Below, one piece after another: positions 36,742 through 47,631 of a stretch of 64,000 bases of DNA (position 1 is its first letter; each line of letters starts with the position of its first letter). The stretch is taken from NCBI GenBank assembly GCA_039602395.1, contig JBCNJP010000025.1, forward strand, positions 99,128,124 to 99,192,123, given 5' to 3'. This DNA comes from Deinandra increscens subsp. villosa (Eukaryota > Streptophyta > Magnoliopsida > Asterales > Asteraceae). The notes beneath the pieces were generated by a model that made no database searches, was not told the DNA's origin, and saw only the letters and a list, made by a program, of their open reading frames with translations. The position numbers and the translations under genes are program-made.

Positions 36742-37580
36742 TAAGGGCTTGTTTGTTTTTTAAAAAAAACGTCTTAACATCCTCTTATATTTGATTCGCT
36801 AAGAGGTTTTAAACAATCTACCGTTTGTTTTTTACAAGCCATCAAGAGGCTATTCTTGAGTGAATGAAAAGAAACATCCATTTGTTAATTACTTGATAAC
36901 CTAAAAAAGTCATGACTAGCCTGTGGTGTGAATGAAAAGGAACATCGATGGTGTTATAATGTGGTGTAATCACCCACATAGGTGATGGGGATAGCTTCAT
37001 AAAAATGTGCCGAGACATAATTGAAACAGTTTGTGAATAGTAGGATTTTCTATTTCAGCTTGGAAGTTTTGACTGTGTTTAAGTTGGTAATTCTTGAGTG
37101 AAATTGTTGTTTTATGTTTAACAATTGTTCTATTGCTCTAGCACTTTGCTAGTTCTTTTTAATGAATTATTGGTAGTTAAAAAAAATGGATTGCCAACAT
37201 CACTAATCTCTATGATGGTAAGTAGAGATAGATAGATGTTGAGCTTCCATCACATGATCAGAGTATTGGAGATCAACAATATATGATAAACTTGAGAAAT
37301 GAAATTGCGATACAATTAATGAAAAAAATGAGTTTGAATGTTTAGATGTATTTTTTTTCTTTTTTTAATGTTTTATGTTCAGACAAGTTTATTTTTAATA
37401 TAATTGTATAAGTTTAACATTTAAAAATAGTAAAACAGACGTTTATTAATATTCAGATATTTTAGAAAAAACAAACAACTTTAATGATTCAGATTTCAGA
37501 TATTTGAACCGCCTTCTGATATTCAGAAGTGGTATTTAATATCATACATAAATCTCTTAAAGAAAACAAACGGGACCTTA
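36742..37580. mobile_element. Probable MITE, eroded
   Basis: The ends are TAAGGGCTTGTTTGTTTT and the complement of TAAGGTCCCGTTTGTTTTCT, the style of Harbinger/hAT MITEs, with internal GAATGAAAAG.AACATC direct repeats (about 36,862 and 36,929). No matching target duplication. 36,466-36,741 and 37,581-38,180 hold nothing recognisable. Confidence 0.4.
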
Positions 37581-38180
37581 CTTTCTTTAGCCATTGTCAT
37601 TGTTATCGTTTGGAGATTTAACATAAAGGCAATGTTTTCTTAGACTATGAGGATATGAATGTAATTATTTTGATGCATAATTTTAAATTATGATTGAACT
37701 TTGTAAAATTAGAATGTTGAATGTGGATCCGATTGCATTGGTCATGATTATTCAGCTATTCACTCGCTACTAAGGCTTGATATTATTTTTAAAATATACT
37801 AGCTTTAAATTAAAATAAATAGGAGAATTGCAATTTATGAGGAGAAGTAACAGGTTTATCAAAGGTAGATCTTGAATATTAATCAACAAATCATTTTTTT
37901 TTTCTGACAAAGTGAGGAGTTTGTTTATGCCCGTTTAAAAATCCTTAAACGTTGATAACGTTACGTAACTGTATGTTTTTATAGTTCTGTTTTGTAATTT
38001 TGTACGATCATTGGCGAAGCTTTACCGAAAAATTCGTGAGAGCGAAAAGTCACAGATCTTAATCATGAGGGCGGTTCTCAAATATATATATAAAAAAAAG
38101 TTAAATCACAAAAATTAACACTTCACCCAAAAGCCCATGTGTACGAGGCAACACACGCGCTTAGGATGAAGTATACTCTA

Positions 38181-38345
38181 GTTTTTTTTAATACAGAAAA
38201 ACGATCATCATATCAAGTCATTGTTAGTCATTTCATGAATCTTGTCCAAGGTAACTCGACCATCTTTGTTTACTTCTCTTTTTTGTATCTTCTTTCTCAT
38301 GATATATGAAATCATTCCATGTTATAACATCAAACAGGAAGCAGA
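38181..38345 (+). pseudogene. Duplicated last intron end and final exon of the unknown-function gene
   Basis: Matches 32,305-32,640 with an internal deletion. It includes the T-rich tract and the ATACAG acceptor (about 38,191-38,196), but the base-plus-TAA that ends the source gene is changed to AAAAACG. It has no upstream exons and is a passenger of the segmental duplication. Confidence 0.65.
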
Positions 38346-38569
38346 AAAATATTTTGAACAAATGATTTTCCTTCAAATCTTTTTGTTTGAATGTCACAAA
38401 TACCATTTATAATTCCTATCATATAAATGATGGTTATTCTGAACAAAGTAAAATATAAAAAGTGTGAAGTAAAAAAATAGAAAAGTAAAACAATATTGGT
38501 ATATACAATTAATACATAGACTTTGCAGCAAGCCTTCGATTTCATTGCGTTAGAGGACGATGTATACAA

Positions 38570-39228
38570 CTAACATGATTGCATTTTGCTCCATTTCTCT
38601 CTGAAAAATCGAAAAAAAAATACATTAAAATTTCTTTTATTTGATTTGAATTTATACATATAGACTAAAGTTTTATGCGTTATCATAAATTTTTGTTTGA
38701 TGTATTAAACCGTTCTTTTTAGAATAATATCATGTCATAAAAAGCCATTAAAATTTGGAGTGAATAGAACATACCTAATGGAAAGAAAAGTAAGAGACCA
38801 AACACCAGTAGCAAATAATATAGCAAATAATAATGTCACAGGCTTAGTGACGAATTTTCGAAAGCGTGTATCCTCGAGTTCAGATAAAACTGATGCAACG
38901 CCAATTACGATTGCACCCGATGCGCAAGCTATAAGAAATCCCTTGGACGCGTTTTCTAATGACAAGTAACCAAAGAAAGTTGACGACAAAGAAGCTAGCC
39001 GGTTAAATCTTGAACCTGTTCATATGATCCGGACACACACGATTTTAAATTGTTAGGATAATCAATCTAATAGATGTATTACAAATATATGTTGGTAAAG
39101 ACGAAGGAACCTTCATCATTGACTATATTAGTGATCTCCTCCCAGTAACTAATGACAAAAATCACAATATTTAACGCAACGATATATGGTACCGTTGACC
39201 AGAATGACACGATTTGACTGGTAGCCAT
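38570..39228 (-). CDS. AWPM-19-type membrane protein, short form B, 3 exons
   Basis: Exons 39111-39228, 38775-39015 and 38570-38600 give 129 residues. Introns are GT-AG with phases 1 and 2 as in genes A and C. The start is MATSQIVSFWSTVPYIVALN, with membrane segments at about 13-29, 62-83 and 99-120 (GFLIACASGAIVIGVASVLS; TLLFAILFATGVWSL). The C-terminus is REKWSKMQSC, so as in gene A there is no fourth helix. It is the tandem duplicate of gene A: exons, introns and flanks align, with substitutions but no frame damage, which suggests the protein is still under selection. The old LTR element begins about 660 bases upstream of the ATG. A role in abscisic acid transport would be by family analogy only. 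Confidence 0.78.
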
Positions 39229-39397
39229 TATTTGGATTTTCTTTAAATTCGCAAGACTTGTTAAAAGAAGATAGATGGTGGTAAATGTTTGATTTGTTTC
39301 GCTTTATAAGAATGGCTGTTAGGTTCTTTTCTTGATATTGATATGGATATTTTATGATTTCTTTAGGGTTGAACTTTAAAAGACAAAGGTTATGGTT

Positions 39398-39440
39398 ATG
39401 GAATATACTTTGGTTAAGGCTTTTGCTCAGTGATCGATGA
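39398..39440 (-). promoter_or_regulatory. Conserved promoter block, gene B
   Basis: About 170-210 bases upstream of the ATG. The core TTTGGTTAAGGCTTTTGCTC (39,410-39,429) is identical to that of gene C. Neighbouring CTTTAGGGTTGAACTTT (39,361-39,377) is shared with gene A only. Confidence 0.65.
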
Positions 39441-39885
39441 GTCTTTATAAAATCTTTGGGTTTGATTCGTTTAGATATATAATATTTTTCATTGTTTATT
39501 TTTTTATTATTTTACAAGCTTAATACGTTATATTTCTACAAAGTTGTTTTGTTTACATAAGTTCTATAAATAACCATAACAGTACATACATAATAATAAC
39601 AAAAATAATAAAAGGTTTAGATATAAGACAATTAATAAGGCGTGAGGTCTTTTACTTCTTTCTTATGCTTTTATAAGAACACTCACTTATAATCATGTTT
39701 CTATAAGTATTATAAATTATACATTGCTATTATAAAGTTTATACAGAGCTATTGGTTTTTGCAAACGAGTCTGAGGACGGTACCAAATTAGTTTTTGACA
39801 GGTGGTCAAAGAACATAAGTTTGAATGGTTTGAACGAGCATAAAGAATAACTTGAAATGATGGTGTTACAAGATTAATGGGTGAT

Positions 39886-40170
39886 TGTTGGACTAATCTT
39901 GTAATTGGTCAATACTTAGGGGTTAATTAGTAGAGTTTTATTAGTTATTTAATGAGTCATTGTTAGACTAGAATAGTGTTCGATAATTCTTTAGTTTTTG
40001 GTAATCATAGTGAGTCATTAATTGTTTTATTTTGTTTTCTAATGTAAATAGGTTATTTGTTCCTTAAATTTGATTAGTATAAATAGAGGTTGATAAAGTC
40101 TTTGTAAATTGTTCCGATTTACTAAATATTTTGAGTTGTTTATTTGTCTTGGTGATTACTGTGATATCCA
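39886..40170 (+). mobile_element. 5' LTR of an older LTR retroelement
   Basis: Begins TGTTGG and ends ATATCCA, with a TATA-like TATAAATAG (about 40,079-40,087). It is followed at 40,176-40,187 by TGGTATCAGAGC, a primer site for initiator methionine tRNA. The internal region to 40,478 shows no gag reading frame, so the element is non-autonomous or decayed. A diverged partner lies at about 45,985-46,136. The copia element at 40,479 is inserted inside. 39,501-39,885 holds nothing else. Confidence 0.6.
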
Positions 40171-40175
40171 TTAAT

Positions 40176-40187
40176 TGGTATCAGAGC
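40176..40187 (+). other. tRNA-iMet primer binding site of the older element
   Basis: TGGTATCAGAGC, six bases after the LTR end. Confidence 0.7.
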
Positions 40188-40478
40188 TCGGTGAAGCTCA
40201 TATGAAGAACGAAGACCGGAGGACCAAATGCTAAGTTAGAACAAGTTAAGTAGAAGAACCGAAACAACATTGATAGGATTCTCGGGTGTTCACGATCAGC
40301 AATAGCTAGGGGGTTCAATCGAAAAGAGAGACGAGAACAAACAACAGAATTGTAATCACTACATGTTTTCTTTGTGTGATCGGCATCAAAGAAAGCGGGT
40401 CCTTAATTGATCGCAAAAAATGATTGGCCGGGTTTACTCGCCATCAAGGTCAAAGGTCAAAGCTGGTAAACAGTAAGC

Positions 40479-40760
40479 TGTTATGTTATTGGGTTATTTC
40501 CGTCGGGTCATTTAATAAGGTAAAATGGGTTGTGTTCCAGCCCACTCCAAGTCCAAGTCATTTAAGTCCATTACGTGGGTCTGCATGTATGCACGTGGGG
40601 AAGTCTTTTAGGGTTGAGTCAGTTTCTTTGTCCGTTTCTTTTGGAGTCTGTTTAGATTTAATTTTGCTTCCGTTGTATCTATAAGACTTTGCTTATTTGG
40701 AATAATAGAATCATTCACCAAAACGAGAGTATATTGTGCTGTGATCTTTATACCATTACA
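40479..40760 (+). repeat. 5' LTR of the copia element
   Basis: 282 bases, TG...CA ends, with a TATA-like CTATAAGA near 40,678 and AATAATAGAATC as a possible polyadenylation region. The frame at 40,424-40,684 runs through the LTR and is not a gene. Confidence 0.95.
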
Positions 40761-40815
40761 AGTGGTATCAGAGCACAATACTGGGAGAATCAAAGAGAGA
40801 GTGTCGTAGTTCATC

Positions 40816-43800
40816 ATGGCTGAAGCGAATTCCAACTTTCAAGTCCCAAGTGTACCCAAGTTTGATGGTGATTTCGAACATTGGAGCTTGCTGATGGAGA
40901 CGTTGTTGCGATCCAAAGAGTACTGGATGGTCATTGATCCAGGGTATGCCGAGTTAAATGCAGAACAGAGGCTCAAGGATCTTAAGGCTAAAAATTATTT
41001 GTTTCAGTCCATTGACAAACAAATATTGAAGACCATAACGAAGAAGGATACCGCAAAGCAGATTTGGGAAGCCATGAAGACGAAATATCAAGGGAATACA
41101 CGTGTCAAGAGGGCCCAATTACAGAGGCTACGGAGAGAGTTCGAGCTTCTCGAAATGAAGGACGGAGAGGGCGTAACTGATTACTTTGGTAGGGTGTTAA
41201 CAGTGGCGAATGAAATGCGAAATTTCGGTGAGGAGTTGAATGAAGTTAAGATAGTGGAGAAGATTCTTCGATCCCTCACCGAAAACTTCAATTTCGTGGT
41301 GTGTACTATCGAAGAATCGAAGGATACCGACACGCTAACAGTAGATGAACTTCAAAGTTCACTCTTGGTACATGAACAAAAAGTCAAGGGAAAGAGCATT
41401 GCTGCTGAAGATCAAGTGCTCAAAGTGGAGACAGATATGAATGGAGGATTTAATAGAGGACGTGGTCGAGGCTCGTTTAGAGGCCGAGGCCGAGGTCGAG
41501 GAAGAGGACGAGGAAGTTTTGATAAATCTGTAGTCGAGTGTTACCGATGCCACCAGATGGGACACTTCGCCTATGAATGTCCCAAGAGTGAACGCACGGT
41601 GAATTATGCCGAATTTGACGAAGGAGAAGATTTGTTGCTTATGACACATGCAGATTTGCACAAGGAACCGAAGAAAGGGATATGGTTCTTGGACTCCGCT
41701 TGCTCGAACCACATGACGGGATGTAAAGACTGGTTTATTAATTTGGATGAGAGCTTCAAGCATACCATTAAGTTGGGAAATGACTTACGCTTAACAGTGA
41801 TGGGCCTTGGGGATGTTCGAATGGAGGTAGAAGGTGTAACCCAAATTATCACAAGAGTTTACTATGTGCCAGATCTTACCTCTAGTCTGTTAAGTATTGG
41901 ACAACTGCAGGAGAAGGGATTGACGATAATAATCAAGCACGGGACGTGTAAGGTATTCCATCCAAATAGAGGATTGATTGCGACATCAACTATGACCAGA
42001 AATCGCATGTTTTTGGTAAACGCCACTGCTAAAGGAACACGAATCAACTGCTTGAAGGTGGAGGAGGATAGTACATCTAGTTTGTGGCATAGGCGTTTTG
42101 GTCACGTGAATAACAAGTCCATACGAACCATGCAATATCGCCAACTGGTGAAAGGGTTACCCAAGGTCGTTGATCAACATGTGGTGTGTGAAGTGTGTAA
42201 TAAAGGCAAGCAACAACGAGATCCTATGTCACGTAAGAGCTCTTGGAAGGCTACAAGTAAACTGGAACTACTTCACGTAGACTTATGTGGACCTATTGAG
42301 CCCATCTCTCAGAGTGGTAAAAGGTACGTGTTCTCAATTATTGATGATTTTTCACGAAAAGGATGGGTGTTTTTCTTGGCAAACAAAAGTGATAGTTTTG
42401 AAACATTCAAGCGATTCAAAGTCCAGGTTGAAAATGAAGCAAATACTAAAATAAAATCTTTAAGAAGTGATAGGGGTGGGGAGTTTACATCAAAGGCTTT
42501 CAATGATTTCTGTGAACTGAATGGTATTAAGAGGCAGTTGACTACTGCATACACACCCCAACAAAACGGGGTGGCAGAACGGAGAAACAAGACGATAATG
42601 AATATGGTTCGATGTTTGTTGCTTGAAAAGGGTTTGCCAAAATGGTTGTGGACAGAAGCCACTAGTTGGGCTTGCTTTATACTGAACAGGTGTGTTACAA
42701 CTTCACTGCAAGATCAAGTACCAGAACAGGTATGGTCTGGCCATACTCCAAACGTGGATTATTTTAGAGTTTTTGGATCCATTGGGTATGTACATGTGCC
42801 AACACAGTTAAGAAGTAAACTTGATGACAAAAGTCAGACATGCATTTTCTTAGGCATTAGTTTGGAGTCGAAGGCATATCGACTCTATGACCCGGTGAAA
42901 GAAAAGATAATTATCAGCAAAGATGTCGTTTTTGATGAAGACAAAAGGTGGGAGTGGACTGAAGAAAAGTTAGGTTCACATAAGTTGGTGATACCGGATG
43001 ATGAGGAACAGTCAGATGTCATTGTAGAAGATGCTGCAAATACAGAGAACCAAGCTGAAAACAACTCCCCCGTAACAGCGCAAAACTCCCCTCCATCAAC
43101 CAGTTCGAGTACACAAAGCGAAGAGAGTAACAGTGGTAGTCATCAAGGCGCTGAGACTCATGATACTCTAGCTTCAAGTATCAAAACGCGACGTAAAACA
43201 GTCACACCTGCATGGATGAGGGATTACCGAAGTGGGGAAGGTCTCTCAGATGAGGATGAGGTCGCTATGGCAATGTTTAGCTCGTCTGAGGACCCCACTT
43301 GTTATGAGGAAGCGTGTAAAGAAGAGAAGTGGCGAGTTGCAATGCAAAGTGAGCTGAAATCCATAGAGAAAAATGGAACTTGGGAGCTCACAAATCCTCC
43401 ATACGGTGTAAAACCCATTGGGGTTAAGTGGGTTTTCAAAACAAAACTAAATGAAAAGGGAGAGGTAGATAAGTATAAAGCTAGATTGGTGGTTAAAGGT
43501 TATGCACAAAAACATGGAGTTGATTATGAGGAGGTCTATGCTCCGGTAGCAAAGTGGGATACTATTCGTACGGTATTGTCGATTGCAGCACAAAGACGGT
43601 GGGTGGTATATCAGCTCGACGTAAAAACGGCTTTCTTATATGGGGACTTGAAGGAAACCGTGTATATTACTCAACCTCCGGGGTTCGAAATTAAAGGCGA
43701 AGAGCATAAAGTCTACCGGTTAAAGAAGGCGTTATATGGGTTGAAGCAAGCATCTCGCGCTTGGTTCAAAAAGCTTGAAGGGTATTTTTTACAAGAAGGA

Positions 43801-44823
43801 TTCACGAGAAGTAGTTATGATCATACCCTATTTATTAAGAAAGATTCAGAAAAAATAGGTATTGTGAGTGTATACGTGGATGATTTGATATACACAAGCA
43901 ATGATCCACAATTTTGTCATGAATTTAAAGCATCCATGAAGGCACGGTTCGAGATGACAGACCTTGGGAAGATGAGGTACTTTTTTGGTGTTGAAGTTAA
44001 ACAAAATGAGGATGGAATTGGTATAATGCAGAAAAAGTATGCTGTAGATGTACTAAAAAGGTTTGGTCTATGGGATGGCAATAAAGTAAAGAACCCTATA
44101 GTGCCTGGTTTGGCAATAACAAAGACAAGCCATGATGGTAGGGCCAATGAGGTACTTTATAGGCAAATTGTTGGTAGTCTCATGTACCTTACAGTTACAA
44201 GACCCGACCTACAATATTCAGTCAACTTTATTTCTAGATTCATGTCAGATCCACGTGAAGATCATATGTCGATCGCCAAAAGGATTTTGAGGTATGTGAA
44301 AGGAACTTATGATTTTGGTATATTCTATGAAAAGGGGGGAAACAGAGAAGCAAAACTTTATACAGATAGCGATTATGCACGTGATCTAGACGACCGAAAA
44401 TGTACTTCTGGGTATGTATGTCTATTAAGCAATGCCGCTATATGTTGGAGCTCGAGAAAACAGGAGGTGGTTTCGTTATCATCGACGGAGGCGGAATATA
44501 TAGCGACGACGACATGTGCTTGTCATGGTGTGTGGTTGAAGGGCCTTTTGGAGGAACTGGGTGGAAGAAGTTTTAGTCATTTAAGGATTTTATGTGATAA
44601 CTGTTCTGCCATTAAGCTTGCGAAGAATCCCATTGTGAACAGACGCACCAAACACATAGATGTGCGTTTCCATTATATACGAGATTTGGTGGATCAAGGG
44701 AAGGTTAAGCTTGATTATTGCCCTACAGAGGAACAAATAGCAGATGTTATGACCAAACCAGTGAAGTTGGAGATTTTTGAAAAGATGAGAGGGATGCTTG
44801 GAGTGAAACAGATGAAGGTTTAA
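40816..44823 (+). CDS. Copia gag-pol polyprotein, intact
   Basis: 1,335 residues without a break. In order: gag (about 1-235) ending in an RGRGRG-rich tract; CCHC zinc knuckle CYRCHQMGHFAYEC (242-255); aspartic protease FLDSACSNHM (catalytic D293); integrase with HHCC finger (H425; C458 and C461) and the catalytic triad D489, D552, E588, spaced as in DD35E; reverse transcriptase with YVDD (1020-1023); RNase H beginning at DSDY (D1184) with STEAEY. The order protease-integrase-RT-RNase H is diagnostic of copia. The start codon follows the LTR by 55 bases with no earlier in-frame ATG that fits. All catalytic residues I can check are present, so the element looks autonomous. The copia lineage was not assigned. 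The minus-strand frames over it are shadows. Confidence 0.97.
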   Translation: MAEANSNFQVPSVPKFDGDFEHWSLLMETLLRSKEYWMVIDPGYAELNAEQRLKDLKAKNYLFQSIDKQILKTITKKDTAKQIWEAMKTKYQGNTRVKRAQLQRLRREFELLEMKDGEGVTDYFGRVLTVANEMRNFGEELNEVKIVEKILRSLTENFNFVVCTIEESKDTDTLTVDELQSSLLVHEQKVKGKSIAAEDQVLKVETDMNGGFNRGRGRGSFRGRGRGRGRGRGSFDKSVVECYRCHQMGHFAYECPKSERTVNYAEFDEGEDLLLMTHADLHKEPKKGIWFLDSACSNHMTGCKDWFINLDESFKHTIKLGNDLRLTVMGLGDVRMEVEGVTQIITRVYYVPDLTSSLLSIGQLQEKGLTIIIKHGTCKVFHPNRGLIATSTMTRNRMFLVNATAKGTRINCLKVEEDSTSSLWHRRFGHVNNKSIRTMQYRQLVKGLPKVVDQHVVCEVCNKGKQQRDPMSRKSSWKATSKLELLHVDLCGPIEPISQSGKRYVFSIIDDFSRKGWVFFLANKSDSFETFKRFKVQVENEANTKIKSLRSDRGGEFTSKAFNDFCELNGIKRQLTTAYTPQQNGVAERRNKTIMNMVRCLLLEKGLPKWLWTEATSWACFILNRCVTTSLQDQVPEQVWSGHTPNVDYFRVFGSIGYVHVPTQLRSKLDDKSQTCIFLGISLESKAYRLYDPVKEKIIISKDVVFDEDKRWEWTEEKLGSHKLVIPDDEEQSDVIVEDAANTENQAENNSPVTAQNSPPSTSSSTQSEESNSGSHQGAETHDTLASSIKTRRKTVTPAWMRDYRSGEGLSDEDEVAMAMFSSSEDPTCYEEACKEEKWRVAMQSELKSIEKNGTWELTNPPYGVKPIGVKWVFKTKLNEKGEVDKYKARLVVKGYAQKHGVDYEEVYAPVAKWDTIRTVLSIAAQRRWVVYQLDVKTAFLYGDLKETVYITQPPGFEIKGEEHKVYRLKKALYGLKQASRAWFKKLEGYFLQEGFTRSSYDHTLFIKKDSEKIGIVSVYVDDLIYTSNDPQFCHEFKASMKARFEMTDLGKMRYFFGVEVKQNEDGIGIMQKKYAVDVLKRFGLWDGNKVKNPIVPGLAITKTSHDGRANEVLYRQIVGSLMYLTVTRPDLQYSVNFISRFMSDPREDHMSIAKRILRYVKGTYDFGIFYEKGGNREAKLYTDSDYARDLDDRKCTSGYVCLLSNAAICWSSRKQEVVSLSSTEAEYIATTTCACHGVWLKGLLEELGGRSFSHLRILCDNCSAIKLAKNPIVNRRTKHIDVRFHYIRDLVDQGKVKLDYCPTEEQIADVMTKPVKLEIFEKMRGMLGVKQMKV

Positions 44824-44862
44824 GCTGAAGGGTAAACCCACTTTCAGCTTAAGGGAAGGTTT

Positions 44863-45144
44863 TGTTATGTTATTGGGTTATTTCCGTCGGGTCATTTAAT
44901 AAGGTAAAATGGGTTGTGTTCCAGCCCACTCCAAGTCCAAGTCATTTAAGTCCATTACGTGGGTCTGCATGTATGCACGTGGGGAAGTCTTTTAGGGTTG
45001 AGTCAGTTTCTTTGTCCGTTTCTTTTGGAGTCTGTTTAGATTTAATTTTGCTTCCGTTGTATCTATAAGACTTTGCTTATTTGGAATAATAGAATCATTC
45101 ACCAAAACGAGAGTATATTGTGCTGTGATCTTTATACCATTACA
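44863..45144 (+). repeat. 3' LTR of the copia element
   Basis: 282 bases, identical by eye to 40,479-40,760, and followed by the TAAGC duplication. Confidence 0.95.
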
Positions 45145-45149
45145 TAAGC

Positions 45150-46136
45150 AACTAATTTTGGTTTGAGTTTGCAATTAGAAGAAGAAAAATGCAACGATCA
45201 AGAAGCAGGCTTAAAGCGGTGTTCTTTGTTATCAGAACTTGATATATATCAACCGCGTGTTGCCACGGTTAATAGAACAAACGTATAATAGTTTTGTTTA
45301 TTAAGTTAAATGTTGGGTTTTTTTAATTAATTATAAGTAGATATAATCGAATTGTTATAATGAAAGTAGCTAGGCGACGTAGAAGCAGGTATTGTTATAG
45401 GTTTTAAGGCATACAAACGTTTTTTTAGAGGCGTAAATAAAGATATATTTTTTTTTTGGTGAATGGGTTTTATAAACTAAAGGCTGTGGATAACAACCTG
45501 GACACAATAACTAACTAATCTTCTATGGGGTTGGTGTTTTGTGTAAGGAGGTAAAAGAACTTAAGGAAATGATAGGTAATAAAAGGAGCAAAATATAATT
45601 GGACTTCAAATCTGACGTATGAATGTCTTCATGAATGTTGGACATGATTATTAAACATACTTTTGTATATGACGGAGAGGTAAACTTTTTATATATATAG
45701 CAACATGATGTTGGAAGGCATTTTTTTTCTGATTAATGATTTAACCAAGTTGTTAAAGGTGTGAAAAGAAAATGTCACAAAATATCCAAATCTAAAGCTT
45801 GACCTGTAGAAAAGAAATAATACAAATAAAGATAGAACATTCTAATTAAATTCATGGTTTTGTTGTAGGTTTAAAATAGAGGTTATGATAATTGTGTTGG
45901 TCAAATCGATGACCATTGCAGGGGCTACCATTACAATGTATTTACTCGATCATCTTCAATTTCCTGAAGAAGAAAAGTCATTATTAGGTGAGAAAACTTC
46001 TCTAGCCTAACTTGTAATTGTAACCCTATTTGTTTTCTTTAAGACCTTGTATAATAAGAGTTGATAGGTTCCTTGTAAATTATTTTAGTTTATTACATAT
46101 TTTGGATTCTTTATTCTGATGATTAGTGTGATATTT
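45150..46136 (+). mobile_element. Right part of the older LTR element
   Basis: Internal DNA of the older element resumes after the copia insertion. About 45,985-46,136 (GTTGATAGGTTCCTTGTAAA, ATGATTAGTGTGATATTTA) is a diverged copy of the 3' half of the LTR at 39,886-40,170. No reading frame of interest. 45,250-45,270 has another AACCGCG..GCCACGGTT hairpin of the Helitron-like type, so further small insertions are possible. Confidence 0.45.
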
Positions 46137-46499
46137 ATTATACTACGACTATACTTTTTTTTTATAAATTTAGTTAGTTTTCTAATTTAATATATTTTGT
46201 GTTAGATATTTGATAAACACTTGATTATGAAAATTTAAGGCAAAAATATAAAATGATGTAATGAGTACTAGTTATCAAACCAAAAAATAATTAATATCAG
46301 CTTCAACCGCAATATTCATCCAATCGTTATATTTTCACATCATGTATAAATAAAATCACACGTTAAAATTTGAAACAACATACATATATAATAAAATTAA
46401 AACAAAAGAAAATCAAGGAATTAAATAAGTAATACATTCAAACATAATCACAATCACAAAGCCTATTTATCGACACGGTGATCGATCATCCCCCATTAA

Positions 46500-47409
46500 T
46501 TACCCGTAAAGCGCTGCTACGTATACGAGTTGAGTCGCCGAAAGAATTATGGTGAACGCCTCCATCGTTTTCTGCATGAGAATTACCGTATAAAACATAT
46601 ATATATTAAACAACATTATTTAACTTAATTACATTTAATTGATCATCACATTTAATTAATTTTCTATTATTAATCAACTCACCAAGCGGGCATTTCTTCC
46701 TTCCAGCTCGATTTCCTTCCATGCAAACCTGCATTAAATAATCACACGTACACACTTTACATATAATAATTAAAATTTTAATAAGTAATAAACAAACATC
46801 GAGCTTTATATATAGAGTCGGAGTGAGCCGGGCTCAAACTTGAACTCTCTTTATTAATTAAACGAGGCAAGTTCGGGCTCGACCCGACTCATTTTCACCC
46901 GTATAAAACAAACTAAAGCAGGCAGGAATAATCAAATATCATTCAATTCATACCCCATGGCAAGGACGGTAAGAGCCCATGCAATTAGAGCAGATGATAC
47001 TGCTGCAGGCCTGCTACTCGAATCCCAAGCACGATAATGGTCGAATCCGGCTAACACCGATGCAATACCAACCACCCCCGCGATCAATGTAAACGTCACA
47101 AAGAATCCCGTGGCCGCATTCCCCATCGGAAAGTAAATAGGTGAAAAATGAGCCGGTAAATGAAACTCTGGACCTGCTCTCATGATACCAAATACATATA
47201 TATTAGTAATCTATACGTACAATATATATATATATAAATATTTATGCATGCATGCATGTTAAATATTATATATTATTACCGATGATGAAACCATGGTCAA
47301 TGGCACGATTCATTGCCCAGCCACCGATGCCTAGAAGAATGGCATACATACAGAAGTTCAACACCATAAGGAGTGACGCTACCGATTTCATTTGGCCGCT
47401 AGCTGCCAT
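46500..47409 (-). CDS. AWPM-19-like plasma membrane protein, canonical form C, 4 exons
   Basis: Exons 47280-47409, 46954-47173, 46683-46728 and 46500-46571 give 155 residues, with all junctions in frame and GT-AG introns. The start is MAASGQMKSVASLLMVLNFC. The family signature HLPAHFSPIYFPMGNAATGF lies at about 48-67, then ALIAWALTVLAMG, EIELEGRNARLKTMEAF, and the C-terminus ends YVAALYG. Four membrane segments at about 10-30, 61-82, 96-117 and 134-153. Length and motifs fit AWPM-19 proteins (Pfam AWPM-19), which are induced by abscisic acid and dehydration. Rice OsPM1 is reported to import abscisic acid. Genes A and B lie downstream in the same orientation, beyond the copia insertion. Confidence 0.93.
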
Positions 47410-47631
47410 TTTGAATATTAATTTGGTGAGCAAAGATAAGGATTAAGGAGTGTAATTAATTGGTGTGGTTTATGTTTGAGGTTAGTTGGTTAATTAAGGG
47501 GTGATGGATCAGTGTTCTTATAGATCACATTTGTTCATTTAAGAATGTTTTTTTTTTCTTCTTTTTTTTTGGTTCTTTGCTTGTGAAGGATATATGCTTG
47601 TGGCAGAGGGTTTTGTCGGGTTGTAAAGGTG

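Larger units (their letters stand above)
40479..45144 (+). mobile_element. Complete Ty1/copia LTR retrotransposon, 4,666 bp
   Basis: Two 282-base LTRs (40,479-40,760 and 44,863-45,144) start TGTTATG and end TTACA, and I see no difference between them by eye. A perfect 5-bp target duplication TAAGC flanks the element (40,474-40,478 and 45,145-45,149). The primer site TGGTATCAGAGC is at 40,763-40,774, and the purine tract AAGGGAAGG lies just before the 3' LTR. One uninterrupted polyprotein frame lies between. Identical LTRs and an intact frame imply a very recent insertion, possibly from an element that is still active. It is inserted into the internal region of an older LTR element, between AWPM-type genes B and C. 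Confidence 0.97.

Noticed and set aside
34934..38969. Plus-strand frames opposite AWPM exons (34,934-35,143 and 38,760-38,969), similar to each other
   Set aside because: Their similarity is a by-product of the duplicated minus-strand exons.
41359..44841. Several minus-strand frames of 60-134 residues over the copia element
   Set aside because: They are shadows of the intact polyprotein on the plus strand.
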